NCBI GenBank assembly: GCA_034359265.1
Contig: CP136891.1
Span: 6,152,501 to 6,216,500, forward strand
Direction of reading: 5' to 3'
DNA: 64,000 nt
Origin: Canna indica
Lineage: Eukaryota > Streptophyta > Magnoliopsida > Zingiberales > Cannaceae
Part shown: piece by piece, positions 11,345 to 22,490 of the stretch
Layout of the letters: the number at the start of each line of letters is the position of its first letter
Position numbering within the stretch: position 1 is the first letter of the stretch
Made by a program: the position numbers and the translations under genes
Notes under the pieces: generated by a model
What the model saw: the letters and a program-made list of their open reading frames with translations, nothing else
Told to the model about the DNA's origin: nothing
Database searches by the model: none

Positions 11345-12142
11345 GTGAGCATCTTCTTCTTCCATCTATTTTTTATCAGATCTTCGCTTTCATTTTTTCT
11401 AATAAGCCATAGGAATTGTGGCTGTCCCGTTTGTTTTTGATCTCATGACGTACGCTTTTATATTATGTTTTCTTAGCTTTCGGTTTTTGCGAATCGCCTG
11501 GTCATCCTTGTATTTGCCATTTTAATCTATTAACCGAGTTGTGTATTGACTTTTCATGCAATAGCCTTGAAAATTTTACCTCAATAAGGATTGACAGGTT
11601 TTGCATTGATATTGAAATAGAGTTAGCTTACCTGTTGTTTGATCTGAGTGGTTTACCAGTGAGATCCATAGTTCCATTACGTCAAAAAAAAACGATGAAA
11701 ATACTTCACTCTATAGAAAAAGATAGAAGACTTGCCATTGCTCTTAACAGAGTTCTTGCTAGTAATTGATACTTGTAGTCTATAGATTAATGCGGCAATT
11801 TGCTCTTGCTTTTGCTTTCCAGTAAAATAAACCATCCGTTGTCTTAATAATTCTAGATGGTAATGGTAGTTCACATCTACAACGTGTTATATCATGTTTA
11901 AGAAATGTTATTGTCAGTGCTATATCAGATTTGACTTATTTCAGAACTTTTTTTTGCATCGCTTGGTAGCTAGCGTGCATGTAATATTTGATGATAAATT
12001 GTTGTCATAATAGTGATAAAACATATTGACTTTGAGATCTATATATCAATGGTGATAAAGTATTGCAGCAATGTTGATGTCATTAAACTGTTTTGGATGT
12101 GTTACTCATAATCATGACTGATTTCTGTCTGTTGCAATAAAG
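11345..12142 (+). other. Leader intron of eEF1A copy A
   Basis: Donor TTTG|GTGAGC at 11345, acceptor GCAATAAAG at 12141-12142, nine bases before the ATG. A 5'UTR intron here is a standard feature of plant eEF1A genes and usually boosts expression. It lacks the conserved cryptic-exon tail seen in copies B, C and E (no ATTCGCAG|GTAATT). Confidence 0.75.
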
Positions 12143-12151
12143 ATTTCAAGA

Positions 12152-13589
12152 ATGGGAAAAGAGAAGGTTCACATTAACATTGTGGTCATTGGCCATGTCG
12201 ATTCTGGGAAATCGACAACAACTGGTCACCTGATCTACAAACTTGGTGGGATCGATAAGCGTGTGATTGAGAGGTTCGAGAAAGAAGCTGCTGAAATGAA
12301 CAAGAGATCTTTCAAGTACGCCTGGGTGCTTGACAAGCTCAAAGCTGAGCGTGAGCGTGGTATTACTATTGATATTGCTCTTTGGAAGTTTGAGACCACC
12401 AAGTACTACTGCACTGTCATTGATGCTCCTGGACATCGTGATTTCATCAAGAACATGATTACTGGAACTTCTCAAGCTGATTGCGCTGTCCTTATTATTG
12501 ATTCAACAACTGGTGGTTTTGAAGCTGGAATCTCCAAGGATGGACAAACTCGTGAGCATGCTCTCCTTGCTTTCACTCTTGGTGTTAAACAGATGATTTG
12601 TTGCTGTAACAAGGTGAGTGTTTGACATGCAATTGCATTTTTAGATGACCTTAATATTTTATTTTATTTTGAGTTATTTATCAAAATATGTGTTTTATAT
12701 CTGACAGATGGATGCTACAACTCCCAAATACTCAAAGGCACGATATGAAGAAATTGTGAAGGAGGTTTCATCCTATCTGAAGAAGGTTGGTTATAATCCC
12801 GATAAGATTCCTTTTGTCCCCATCTCTGGTTTCGAAGGCGACAACATGATCGAGAGGTCCACCAACCTTGATTGGTACAAGGGCCCCACACTTTTGGAAG
12901 CTCTTGACCTGATCAATGAGCCTAAGCGCCCCTTGGACAAACCCCTTCGTCTTCCCCTTCAGGATGTTTACAAGATTGGAGGAATTGGAACTGTTCCTGT
13001 TGGTCGTGTTGAGACAGGAATCATAAAGCCCGGAATGGTTGTTACCTTTGGTCCTACTGGCCTTACAACTGAAGTCAAGTCTGTTGAAATGCACCATGAG
13101 GCACTCCTGGAGGCTCTTCCGGGTGACAATGTTGGTTTCAATGTGAAGAACGTTGCTGTAAAGGATCTGAAGCGTGGTTTTGTTGCCTCGAACTCAAAGG
13201 ATGACCCAGCAAAGGAAGCTGCCAACTTTACCTCACAAGTTATTATCATGAACCACCCTGGTCAAATTGGCAATGGATATGCACCTGTGCTTGATTGCCA
13301 CACCTCTCACATTGCTGTCAAGTTTGCAGAGCTTCTGACTAAGATCGATAGACGATCTGGCAAGGAGTTGGAGAAAGAGCCCAAGTTCCTTAAAAATGGA
13401 GATGCCGGTTTGGTGAAGATGATTCCTACCAAGCCAATGGTTGTGGAGACTTTCTCTGAGTATCCTCCCTTGGGTAGGTTTGCTGTCAGGGACATGAGGC
13501 AGACGGTTGCTGTTGGTGTCATCAAAAGTGTTGAGAAGAAGGATCCTACTGGAGCTAAGGTTACCAAAGCAGCTCAGAAGAAGAAATGA
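12152..13589 (+). CDS. EF1A: Elongation factor 1-alpha (eEF1A), copy A, 447 aa
   Basis: GTP-binding factor that brings aminoacyl-tRNA to the ribosomal A site in the cytosol. Coding exons are 12152-12613 and 12708-13589, separated by a 94-bp GT-AG intron. Together they give 447 residues, the normal plant length. The GTPase motifs are GHVDSGKS (14-21), DAPGH (91-95) and NKMD (153-156). The intron falls between K154 and M155, splitting NKMD, a placement known for plant eEF1A genes. Domains 2 and 3 are complete, ending in the lysine-rich KAAQKKK. The ATG is the family's standard start (MGKEKVHIN). It differs from copy C at residues 9, 168, 189, 230, 271 and 330; residues 9 and 189 (N, P) are the usual plant ones here. 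Highly certain. Confidence 0.97.
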
Positions 13590-13990
13590 GCAAATGAGAA
13601 TTTTGCTTAATTGTTGTTGTTCGGAGTCTTTTGCTGTTAGTGAATGTGTCAGTCCATTCGTTTTGTTTCTGGTCCTACGATGCGGGACTTGGTGCTTTCA
13701 AAGCGGTGGCGGTATGTGAGGTCTGTCATAGTATGTTGATTTGCCTTTCAGTTTTGCGTCTTTAGTTTTGAGTTGTTAACTTAAGATGATTCAGAACTTC
13801 GTGGTTGCATTCGGATGCTTTCTTTTACCCATTTAAACAATTCTGCCAATCTCCTTAAATAATCCAATCTTTTTTTCTCGTAGCAACGGTCTACCTAAAT
13901 TTTTGATGCCTTCATCTGCTCTTTATATGATTTGGCATTGTAGATTTGGTAAATGTGCTTAGTTTGCTGTTTCTTGCTTTCTTTTAACTC
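13590..13990 (+). other. 3'UTR and 3' flank of eEF1A copy A
   Basis: Sequence after the stop is GT-rich and aligns loosely with the region after copy C's stop (shared GGAGTC and GCGGTGGC blocks), so the duplicated unit included the 3'UTR. The polyadenylation site cannot be fixed. Confidence 0.5.
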
Positions 13991-15160
13991 CATTTATCTA
14001 TCTGTTACTACAGGATCATATATCTTCAAGCACCAAATATAAATGTATTTGTGGATAAGGCAGTCCATTTGGTTCAACCGAAACTGAATTGTTTCTTCAC
14101 TGAAAATTTAATCCGAACTAAATCGAATACATCCTAAACTGAATAATTTCAGCTTGGTTCGGTTTCCTAACCTTTCCTGACCGTATAAAACTGAATTTTG
14201 ACATACAACACATCACACATATAACCAAATGTGTACTAATTAATAGTCTATACACAGTGAAAGCTATACAGTATACACCACCGAAACAACACAGTTGCAT
14301 GCATGCAGTGTAATTAACTCTAATTATGTGTACTAATTAATAGTTTTAACAGTACACAGCACACTATACATTATAGTGCATTTTTAATTAATTGATCTTT
14401 TACAAAATAAATAGAAACTAATTAACATATGAAATAAAGACATGCTCAATTGAAAGAATAGTTTTTAGGGTAGATTTATTTTCCTACGGATAATATATAT
14501 CAAGCAATATTTGATGAGCATACTACTTTCTGAGAGCAAAGTTAATTAATATACACAAAAGTAATTAAAGAATATGTATCTGTAGTATTCGTATTCTGTA
14601 CATAATGTTTTAATATCTCATTCTGCACAATTGCAAGTGAATGAAATGCAACAAGAACTGTAAATGAATAATTAGTATGTACAAATACAATTACAATTCA
14701 AAGAGTTCCTAACTTGGGAAAGGAATAATTAGTATGTCTTGTTAGTTGTTACTTCAAATGGTTAAGTTATTCCTGCAGAGCCATTTCAAATGCATGATCT
14801 GTAGATAAACTTTTTAATAAACTACTTGACGTACTGATGTTTTAATTTTTCAATCAGCAAGAACTGAATGAAATGCAAGTGAATGGCAATGAGAAATGCA
14901 AGTGAAGCTATGAGAGCTCTCCACCCATATTGCACATGCACATTATATAGATAAAAGCTCTAGAACTTGAAAATTGAGAACTGACAAGAAATACTTAAAA
15001 ATTGAACTACTATGTATTACAAATATTATCAACCACTGGGTCACTAACCAAGTAGCAACCATTATCAACATTATAAAATAGCAACATTATCAATCACTAG
15101 TCACTAATCAAGTCCAAGACACCAACCTTATAAAGTAGCAACATTATCAACGAACAAATC
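13991..15160. repeat. Repeat-rich DNA, likely the 3' side of the second hAT element
   Basis: Contains degenerate TTCGGTTCAACCGAA-type palindromic bits near 14070-14180. Near 15040-15160 it contains two imprecise direct copies of a motif with TAGCAACATTATCAA. Such GAACTG/ACCGAA tracts often make up hAT ends. No gene. Confidence 0.4.
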
Positions 15161-16120
15161 AAATAAAGTTTAACAAATAAAATCATCATTGCTCCTTGCT
15201 AAGAAGGCGATCGGATCAATTAGGAATGTCGATAATTGGCGGTACAAAATTGATATTCGCAAACTCCGCAATATGATAAATTGATAATTAAATAAGAAAC
15301 CAACAAGTATTAATATGGTATAAACAAGTTCAATATAATTAAAATAACTTATTAATCCAAAATATATATTTTGTAATTTTTCAACCTCTTTCAAGTCGTT
15401 CATAATTTGTTTTTCTTTTCTCACTCGAATTCAATCTTGAAGACAAATAAGTCCTTTCACCATCAAAGGAGCCAATAAACTCCAAAACTCATCGAGAATC
15501 CGACCTCCCATGCTGAAAATTGATTCAGATGCCATAGTGGAGATAAAAATTACAAGTATTTTTCCTGATATCGAAGATAGAATAGGATACCTCCCACTAT
15601 TGACACTCCACGATTTTAGAACATCAACATAATCAGCTTCATGATCCTCATCCCAATATTGGTCTAACTTTGTCTTACTCTCAACACCAAATATATGCTT
15701 TTTCTGCTTATGTTTTTCAATTGTTTTTCTTGTTCCTAAAGTGTCATCCACAATTGGTGGTCGTGGTGGACTTGGCGGTTGCCCATGCAAAACTATAAGA
15801 GCTTGAAATATCACAATTCATCCTCCTTAATTGTCCATTACTACCCCTCTCGGAATATTCATTGAAAGTTTAAAAAACTTATCCTTAATCTTCCTCGCAA
15901 TAACTAGAACCTTCAACTCCCCAAACATTTCTTTAAGTGCAAACTCAGCCAAACCAAACTTATATCGAGGATCAAAGATGAGGGCAAAAAACAACATGAA
16001 CTGCAATGCATCTCATATGAAGAGTTGAATGCTGCGTTCGGGAAGGATGAATTGCTCCGAAAAAAAAACTATTGATTCTCTCTCAATTGGTTGGATCGTA
16101 GGTGCGATGATTTAGTTCAC

Positions 16121-16155
16121 GGGCGAGGTCTTTGGTTCAAGTCTAGGATGGCCCA
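16121..16155 (+). pseudogene. Plastid trnI-GAU exon 2 fragment
   Basis: Starts GGGCGAGGTC and ends GGATGGCCCA, the 3' exon of the plastid isoleucine tRNA (variable loop, T arm, acceptor). Exon 1 is absent, so no tRNA can be made. Confidence 0.8.
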
Positions 16156-16219
16156 GCTGCGCCAGGGAAAAGAATAGAATAAGCATCTGACTCTTTCATG
16201 CATACTCCACTTGGCTCGG

Positions 16220-16257
16220 GGGGATATAGCTCAGTTGGTAGAGCTCCGCTCTTGCAA
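16220..16257 (+). pseudogene. Plastid trnA-UGC exon 1 fragment
   Basis: GGGGATATAGCTCAGTTGG through the TGC anticodon matches the 5' exon of plastid alanine tRNA. It runs directly into intron sequence (TTGGGTGGTTGCGATTACGG) and stops. Exon 2 is absent. Confidence 0.85.
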
Positions 16258-17057
16258 TTGGGTGGTTGCGATTACGGGTACATATCAATAGCCTTTCCAA
16301 TATTCTCACATCTATGGCTACTAATTGGACATAAGTTCAGAATTTTCTTTTGCACATTCCACTTCCGATCAATAAAGTGAGTTGTAATGCACATATAATT
16401 GATTCTTTGAATTTATAGAAGTCCACGTATCTGTAGTCAGACAAACACGTTGACACTCCAACTGAAAAAGCTTCTTTAGATTCAACCTCTTCGCGACATA
16501 CAACTCATAACAATCTTTAGTCACAGTTTGCCTAAAGGAAACTTGAAACCTAGACATTTCAATAGCACAAAATTCCCTAAATCCTTTACCATCAACAAAT
16601 GAAAAGGGATATTCATCCTTAATAATCATTTGTGCAAGTGATCTTCTAGTTGCAACTTGATTAAACATCCATGTGTTAAATATGTTCAACCCAGAACCAA
16701 ATTCAGTCAAGTTCGGGGTATAACCAAGTTTTGTTTGCTTATTCTCCTGTGTTTCCTTATTAGGAGGATATTCAGAGCATTTATTTAGATGTCCCTTAAG
16801 AGTACTAGTCGCGCACTGCTTCGTGTCACAAGCATACTGTTGATCATAGTAGAGTAGTTACACTTATACTTCAACTTCTCATCCTTATTGGTACATGTCG
16901 TGTACTGATTTCACACCTCAGCTTGTGGTTTCATAGCTTTTCTCATCTTTTGTGGCGGTCCTAAATCCGAACTCGTACTCTCAATGAGATTATTAAAGTA
17001 CTCGAGGACCTCAACACCAATGTCAATTGGAGTTAGGGAGGATATTTCTTTTGTCAT

Positions 17058-18075
17058 ATATGCAAAATGAAGTTACTATGAATCAGGAGAGAAGAACAAA
17101 GTAATGAAGTATTGATACAATTGCAACAAATAATGAGGTAATCTTATTCAAACAATTATCCTCATAATTTTAAGGGGAAAAAAATATCAACTACGCATAA
17201 GTAAAGAGATGAAATTTTAAGAGTATATATATTTAATCTCTTTCCCCGCATGGTCTAAATATTAATAATAAACGGAGAAATAAAAGAATCAAGAGTATAT
17301 ATATATATTGATTTAAACTTTTGAATGATTCAATTTTGCAACATTAATATTAATAATAAACAGAGTGTATATATATATATTGATTTAAACTTTTGAATGA
17401 TTAAATTTGCAACATTTGAAGAGAGTAAAAGAACATAATTCATTGTATTTAAACCATCTTAATATAATTAATGATATCTAGATGAATAACGGAGACAAAA
17501 ATTATTAGATATAAATCATTTGGGTGGGCAAAATCTTATTTCATGAGAGGCAAATAATTCACATCATTCTCAGAGCAAATATTTTTCTATTATGTCACGA
17601 AGCAACCATGATATTATACGTACAAACTCAAAGGGATATTATCCATCCCGACAAGCAAATATAGTTCAAACTTTTCTTTTTCTTTTTTGTCGGGCACTCT
17701 AGATCTTTAAGCAACATATAACAAGTTATCATTAATTGTGCTACTCACAGTTGACAAATATCAAACCTACTTACCATTGTTAAGGCATTGTCATGCATAA
17801 AAAGTCACTCATCCAGATGTATAATTCTCCATTTTCCCGTTAAAATGAGGTAAATATTTGCTCCATATTGGTTAAAAATATTGGCGTTAAATTAAAAGGG
17901 ATTGACATCTTGTTTGGTGGAATTTGAATTAAAATTGCTACAACTTTCATTTGAGTAATACTTATATATTTTAATATTTGTTGGTATATAATACATATAT
18001 TTTACAACTAGTTAACCTATTTCTTAAAATGGGCTAACTTGTGAAGATGTGAGAAAAAGGTACAAGTAATGTTTT
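17058..18075. other. Intergenic, AT-rich
   Basis: Contains an imperfect direct repeat (TATATATATTGATTTAAACTTTTGAATGATT, split here as TTGATTTAAACTTTTGAATG at about 17309 and 17380). No gene. Confidence 0.4.
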
Positions 18076-18575
18076 TAAGGATAAAAAGTAAAAAGCTCTC
18101 TAAACCTAATTATTATTAAAAACTTGCAAAAAGCTCTGCGTCATCATCTCTTAGTTAAATTTTTAACAGAATTTCATGTCAACATCATGTGTTGACATCT
18201 CATTCGTTCACATATAATTTTATTTTTCATGTCATATATATAACAAAAAATAAAAATATTTTAAAAAAAATATTTATAAATGTTTCCTATTCAAGCATTT
18301 TCTACGTTTTATTTTTTATTTTTTAAAAAAAATATATATTAAATATGATGTGAAATATTAAATTGCACGTGGACGAATGAGGTGTCAACACGTGGCACTG
18401 ATGTGAAATTCTATGATGTAAAATTTTATTAAAAAGTTAACTAATAGATGACAATATGAGATTTTTTGCAAGTTTTTAATAGTTCGTGAATTTTTTTTTG
18501 CATATTTTTAAAGTTCGTGAGATCTTTTGTTAATTAGACCAAAGTTTAAGATATTTTTTGCCTTTTAACTTTTTT
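18076..18575. mobile_element. Foldback element with long inverted arms
   Basis: The left arm (about 18085-18235) and right arm (about 18365-18560) are reverse complements in patches: ATTAAAAACTTGCAAAAA and its complement, plus GTTGACATCTCATTCGTTCA and its complement. The core is AT-rich. Probably a Mutator-like MITE. No clean target duplication seen. Confidence 0.55.
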
Positions 18576-19003
18576 TTAACATGTCATAACTTTTCTTCTA
18601 TCAAAATTTATTTGCAAATGCTTATCAAGTAATTTTTTTTCTTTACTTGCAAGTGTTTCTTAAGTTCTTATGAAGTGTTTCTTATTTGTTGTTTTTCCGA
18701 TACTATAATATTGTTTATACATATTCCTTTTTACTACTTTATGTTCGAATGACCCGAAGTCTTGAACATGTGAATCAGGTTCAATTCTAAATTAACCAAA
18801 TTATAATTTAAAATTTCATCTTCACTTTATTTCAAGCATTGACTAAAATACTATTTTTAATTATTTTTCTAATGTCAAACAATTTTGATATATATATATA
18901 ACACCCAGTTAAATATGTGTAATTGTTCCATTTAATCATTCGATTGTTGAATTTTATGTAACTCAATCTTTTTATTTTCTATCCATTTTAAGTATATATA
19001 TAT
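18576..19003. other. Intergenic, AT-rich
   Basis: Nothing supported here. Confidence 0.4.
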
Positions 19004-20230
19004 AATGGACTCACACTTCGATCCTGATAATATTAGGTCCATAAGTGTCCACACTCATAAGTCAGACTTAAGTCAAATTAAATGCAACTTAGTGCAACTT
19101 AGTTCGAGGCCCTCAAGGCTTCACTTCGATCATATAAGGATACTAACGTCTTCGTTAATTATAATAGATTCGTCAATTATGAATAATGACATCTGCAAGA
19201 TTAGTCTCGACTCATTTTGAGTAAAATCTTACGAGATTCTGTAAGGTATTATCGTTAGACATTCCTTATCGTACACTATATACAAACACGACACACATCA
19301 GGTAAAAGATTATGCTTATGATTCTATTTTTCATATACAAATACGTGATTCTTTTTTACTTGAACGTTAGAATCTCTTTGCATGTCTCCCACCGGAATCG
19401 CACCAGACCAAAATGCACTGGACCTATCACCCTAACTCTATGCAAGAACATATAATATTGCGAATAAAGTCAAATAAAGAGAAATATTTGACAAAAAACT
19501 AAAAGTTAAAAGAGAAATCGTGTGAAGATCCAAATTTGAAGAACATTACTTTATTGGTTGTTTCTTTATTAATCAAGATCAAAATACTAAATGGTGTGCC
19601 ACATAATCATTGAGGGTGCGAACGGGTACCGAGTAGATTCAGAATTGATTGGAATTTACTCGTATCAGGTAGGTTCCGGGTAGACCCAAAATAAATTCGG
19701 ATGAAGTCCAAAATAAAAATTAAAGAACCTGTTAAATTTGGTTCGGTTTCGTGTACAACACATGGAGTACCTGGAACTGAAATCGAAATCGATACCTAAA
19801 ACATGCATTATGGAGTTGGTAAATGAATAAATTTCAATAGGATACCTAAAATCGGTAAATACACATATTCAAATAAGGTATTCGAAAACCTATAAAATGA
19901 ATAAGTTCCAACAAAGTGTTCAAAATCTGTAAATAAATGTGTTCTAATAGAGTATTGAGAACTTGTACCATGGAGTATGCAGATGAACATGTTCCAACAT
20001 TTTTTATAAGCAAAAATAAATTTCAAAAATTGAGTACGGTTGTATGAATCCGTTAAGTCATGTGCAAGTCGGATATAAATAATTAATTTATTCTTACATC
20101 TAAAATTTAAGGTTTAACTATCCTACTAATTGTAGGTTTCAACTTTTATATGAAATCAAATTGAGTCAAATTATTTGAATTTCTTCAACAGTACATGAAA
20201 TTCAGATTTGGATTGAGTCAATCATAAATT
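19004..20230 (+). repeat. Segmental-duplication flank upstream of the eL36 unit
   Basis: Homologous by eye to 24180-28685 and 61180-62667, the flanks of eEF1A copies C and E. Shared blocks are the CTTCACTTCGATCATATAAG region, GTACACTATATACAAACACG, CAAGAACATATAATATTGCG, and a GGGTA(C/T)CGGGTAGATTC repeat. All three end in the eEF1A promoter. The blocks show the array spread as units larger than a gene. Confidence 0.7.
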
Positions 20231-20505
20231 CATAAGGATTTTTTTCCCCCATCGGATCAGAAACCAACGGCAAATATCCGATCACAAGCGTGCTCATCTG
20301 AAGCACCCGGACGCGCCGCCACCTATTTAAGACAATGACTCATTTAACCCCACAATTGGGGCGAACCCTAAGGGCGATTCCGTAATCAAATCCTCCATAA
20401 GTATCCGAGCTAGGGCTTTTCTTCCCTCGCTCTCCTCGTCGCAACGCTGTTGCTGCCGCCGCCGATTGGTTTCTTTCTCTCTTCGTTTCGTCTCTGACCT
20501 CTCCG
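20231..20505 (+). promoter_or_regulatory. eEF1A-type promoter and non-coding exon in front of eL36
   Basis: Nearly identical to the eEF1A copy A promoter: CATCTGAAGCACCCGGACGC, CGAACCCTAAGG, CCATAAGTATCCGAGCTAGG, then the CT-rich leader. It ends at a CCG|GTGAGC donor (20506). There is no eEF1A coding sequence downstream; the next coding sequence is eL36. Confidence 0.8.
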
Positions 20506-21102
20506 GTGAGCATTTTCTTCTTCCATCTATTTGTTATCAGATCTTCGCTTTTATTTTGTCTATTAAGCCATAGGAATTGTGGCTGTCCTATTTGTTTTTG
20601 ATCCCATGACGTACACTCAGATCTATTTGTTTTCGCGAATCACCTGGTCATCCTCTTGTTTGCTATTTTAATCTATTAACCGAATTGTATATTGACTTTT
20701 CATGCTATATCCTTGAAAATCTTACCTCTATAAGGATTGACAGGTTTTGCATTGATATTGAAATAGTGTAAGCTTACCTGTTGTCTGATCTGAGTGGTTT
20801 ACCAGTGAGATTCTTAGTTCCATTACATAAAAAAAAGGATGAAAAAAATCGAAGACTTGCAATTGCTCTTAGCAGAGTTCTTGCTAACTTTATATTTTGA
20901 TTGGAGTTCCATTCGCAGGTAATTGGTACTTGTAGTCTATAGATTAAAGTGGTGATGCGCTATTGTCTTGATAGTTCTAGTTTGTAATGGTAGTTCCACA
21001 TCTTCAATGTTATATTTTGATTAAGAAATTGTATCGTCAGTGCTATATCAGATTGATGGATTTCAAAACTACAAAAAAATTGCCTCGATAGGTAGCTAGT
21101 GC
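20506..21102 (+). other. Truncated eEF1A leader intron fused to eL36 upstream DNA
   Basis: Follows the leader introns of copies C and E up to GATAGGTAGCTAGTG at about 21102, then similarity stops. About 180 bp of the eEF1A intron and all coding sequence are missing. It contains the conserved cryptic exon (20839-20918). Confidence 0.75.
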
Positions 21103-22490
21103 ATTTGTTGGTAAGTTCTCTGGCATTGGATTTCTTCTTGTGCCATTATATTTTATTCTTATTGGGTTTTGGCAACAGATACTTCTATGTTTATATTTAT
21201 TATACAGTGTAATTATTTAAAGTGCATTCTGACTTGTTGACGAAATGGTTGATGAAACATTACTGGGGGTCTGTTGGATTGATGGCACTTCCAGAAGCCG
21301 GATAGGTCATAAGTTGTTCTTGTGCATAATTCTATATATAGGCTGTCATATATATGTATAATTCTATTTTTGATTTCAGTTTGCTTTAGGAAGATGAGAA
21401 ATGTTCTATTTGGTGATGGAGATCATGATCTAATTTGAGTTTCAGCTGATTTGGTGATGGAGATCGTGATTTGATTGGAGTCATTTTTCACAATGCTTTG
21501 GAAAGAATGACACTGACACAGCATAATTTGAAAAATGCATCAAATTAGTTTAGCTAATTTTTCTTTCATGTGATGGATGGATATGGAGGTTTAGAGAAAA
21601 ATAAAGACTGAAGCAGCTATTCCATACATGTTGAATCAACTTTGAGTTTACACCATCTTTTTCACCGTACCAGATTTCATTTGTTGATCTTTCCTTTAAT
21701 TTATGGAGTGTTTTTTTTACTCCAGTTATATTTTCTTAAATCTTCAGTCAATTCTTATGATTCCCTCATATTTAGAACAAGGACTGGGGAAAACAATGAC
21801 ATGTTTCTCATACCTTGGATCAAATGTTTCTATGTTAAGTGCTGATACATTTGTGTTCTTGTAGTGAGTCTCATGCTTCTGTAATTTTGTGCACTAAATA
21901 TTCAGAAAGTTGAGCTTTACTAGAAATACGTTTTGATAGGTTTTAGACTTTTAGTATTTTTGTGTGGAATAAAATTATGTATTCCTCTGTTAATTTATTT
22001 TAATAAAATTATGCAATATCTATATTAATCTGTTCTAATAACTTTTGGATATTTTAAAATTTTTAGTTCACTAACTGTCTAACCGGGTAATAAATGGTTA
22101 ACCGGTTAGTATCCAAATTGAATCCATCGGTTTCGGTTACCCGATGGATAACCGATAATGAACCAGTTTCGGTTTCGGATACTAGTTTGTGAAACCCGGT
22201 TAGCTGGTTTAGGAATCGGTTTCGGTTTCGATTAATCTCCAAAAGTGTGGTTAACCGAACTGTTGCCATCCCTAATTAAACCCAGCATGCTATTCTGAAA
22301 TTTATGTTTTTTTTTCCTCATTTTAATATATTTTGTGAACTATTCAATTTGGATTTATATTTCGTTTGGTGGTTGCTTTCATACATCTTTATGTTTACTC
22401 ATCTGAATGATACTTCGACGCACTCAAAGATTTTTGCTTTTTGATCATAATTTTGTTCTGATCAGAGAGAGAGAGAGAGAGAGAGAGACG
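21103..22490 (+). other. eL36 leader intron region with an embedded repeat
   Basis: T-rich, intron-like DNA. A strong donor (TTG|GTAAGT) sits at 21111, just after the fusion point. A usable acceptor (TTCTGATCAG) lies at 22457-22466, followed by a (GA)n run before the eL36 ATG. Positions 22067-22275 are a small element with GGTTAACCGGTTAG repeats ending GTTGCCATCCCTA. Confidence 0.55.

Larger units (their letters stand above)
16021..16279 (+). other. Nuclear insertion of plastid DNA (trnI-trnA spacer region)
   Basis: About 259 bp match, from memory, the inverted-repeat rRNA operon of chloroplast genomes. In order they are the 3' end of the trnI-GAU group II intron (TGCTGCGTTCGGGAAGGATG), trnI exon 2, the short trnI-trnA spacer, trnA-UGC exon 1, and the first bases of the trnA intron. 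Base changes and a small indel against the conserved plastid sequence show it is no longer under selection. Both edges fall inside the hAT transposase pseudogene. Confidence 0.85.
15431..17057 (-). pseudogene. Second hAT transposase pseudogene, interrupted by plastid DNA
   Basis: Minus-strand reading begins at an ATG at 17057 (MTKEISSLTPID). The N-terminal half (about 16710-16370) includes LTTDTWTSINSKNQLYVHY, the start of the hAT catalytic region. The C-terminal half contains FDPRYKFGLAEFAL near 15970 and the dimerisation motif STMASESIFSMGGRILDEF near 15530. Stops occur at about 16910, 16790, 16690 and 15845. The middle of the protein is missing: about 260 bp of plastid DNA plus a deletion separates the halves. 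It is a different subfamily member from the 3925-5961 pseudogene and is inactive. Confidence 0.8.

Noticed and set aside
12146..12475. Minus-strand open frames over the eEF1A exons (also at 29766-30095 and 30388-31187)
   Set aside because: Antisense shadows of eEF1A codon usage, repeated in every copy.
16220..16257. A tRNA-Ala-like sequence with TGC anticodon
   Set aside because: It is only the 5' exon of the intron-containing plastid gene, ends in intron sequence and lacks a T arm and acceptor 3' strand, so it is not a working tRNA gene.
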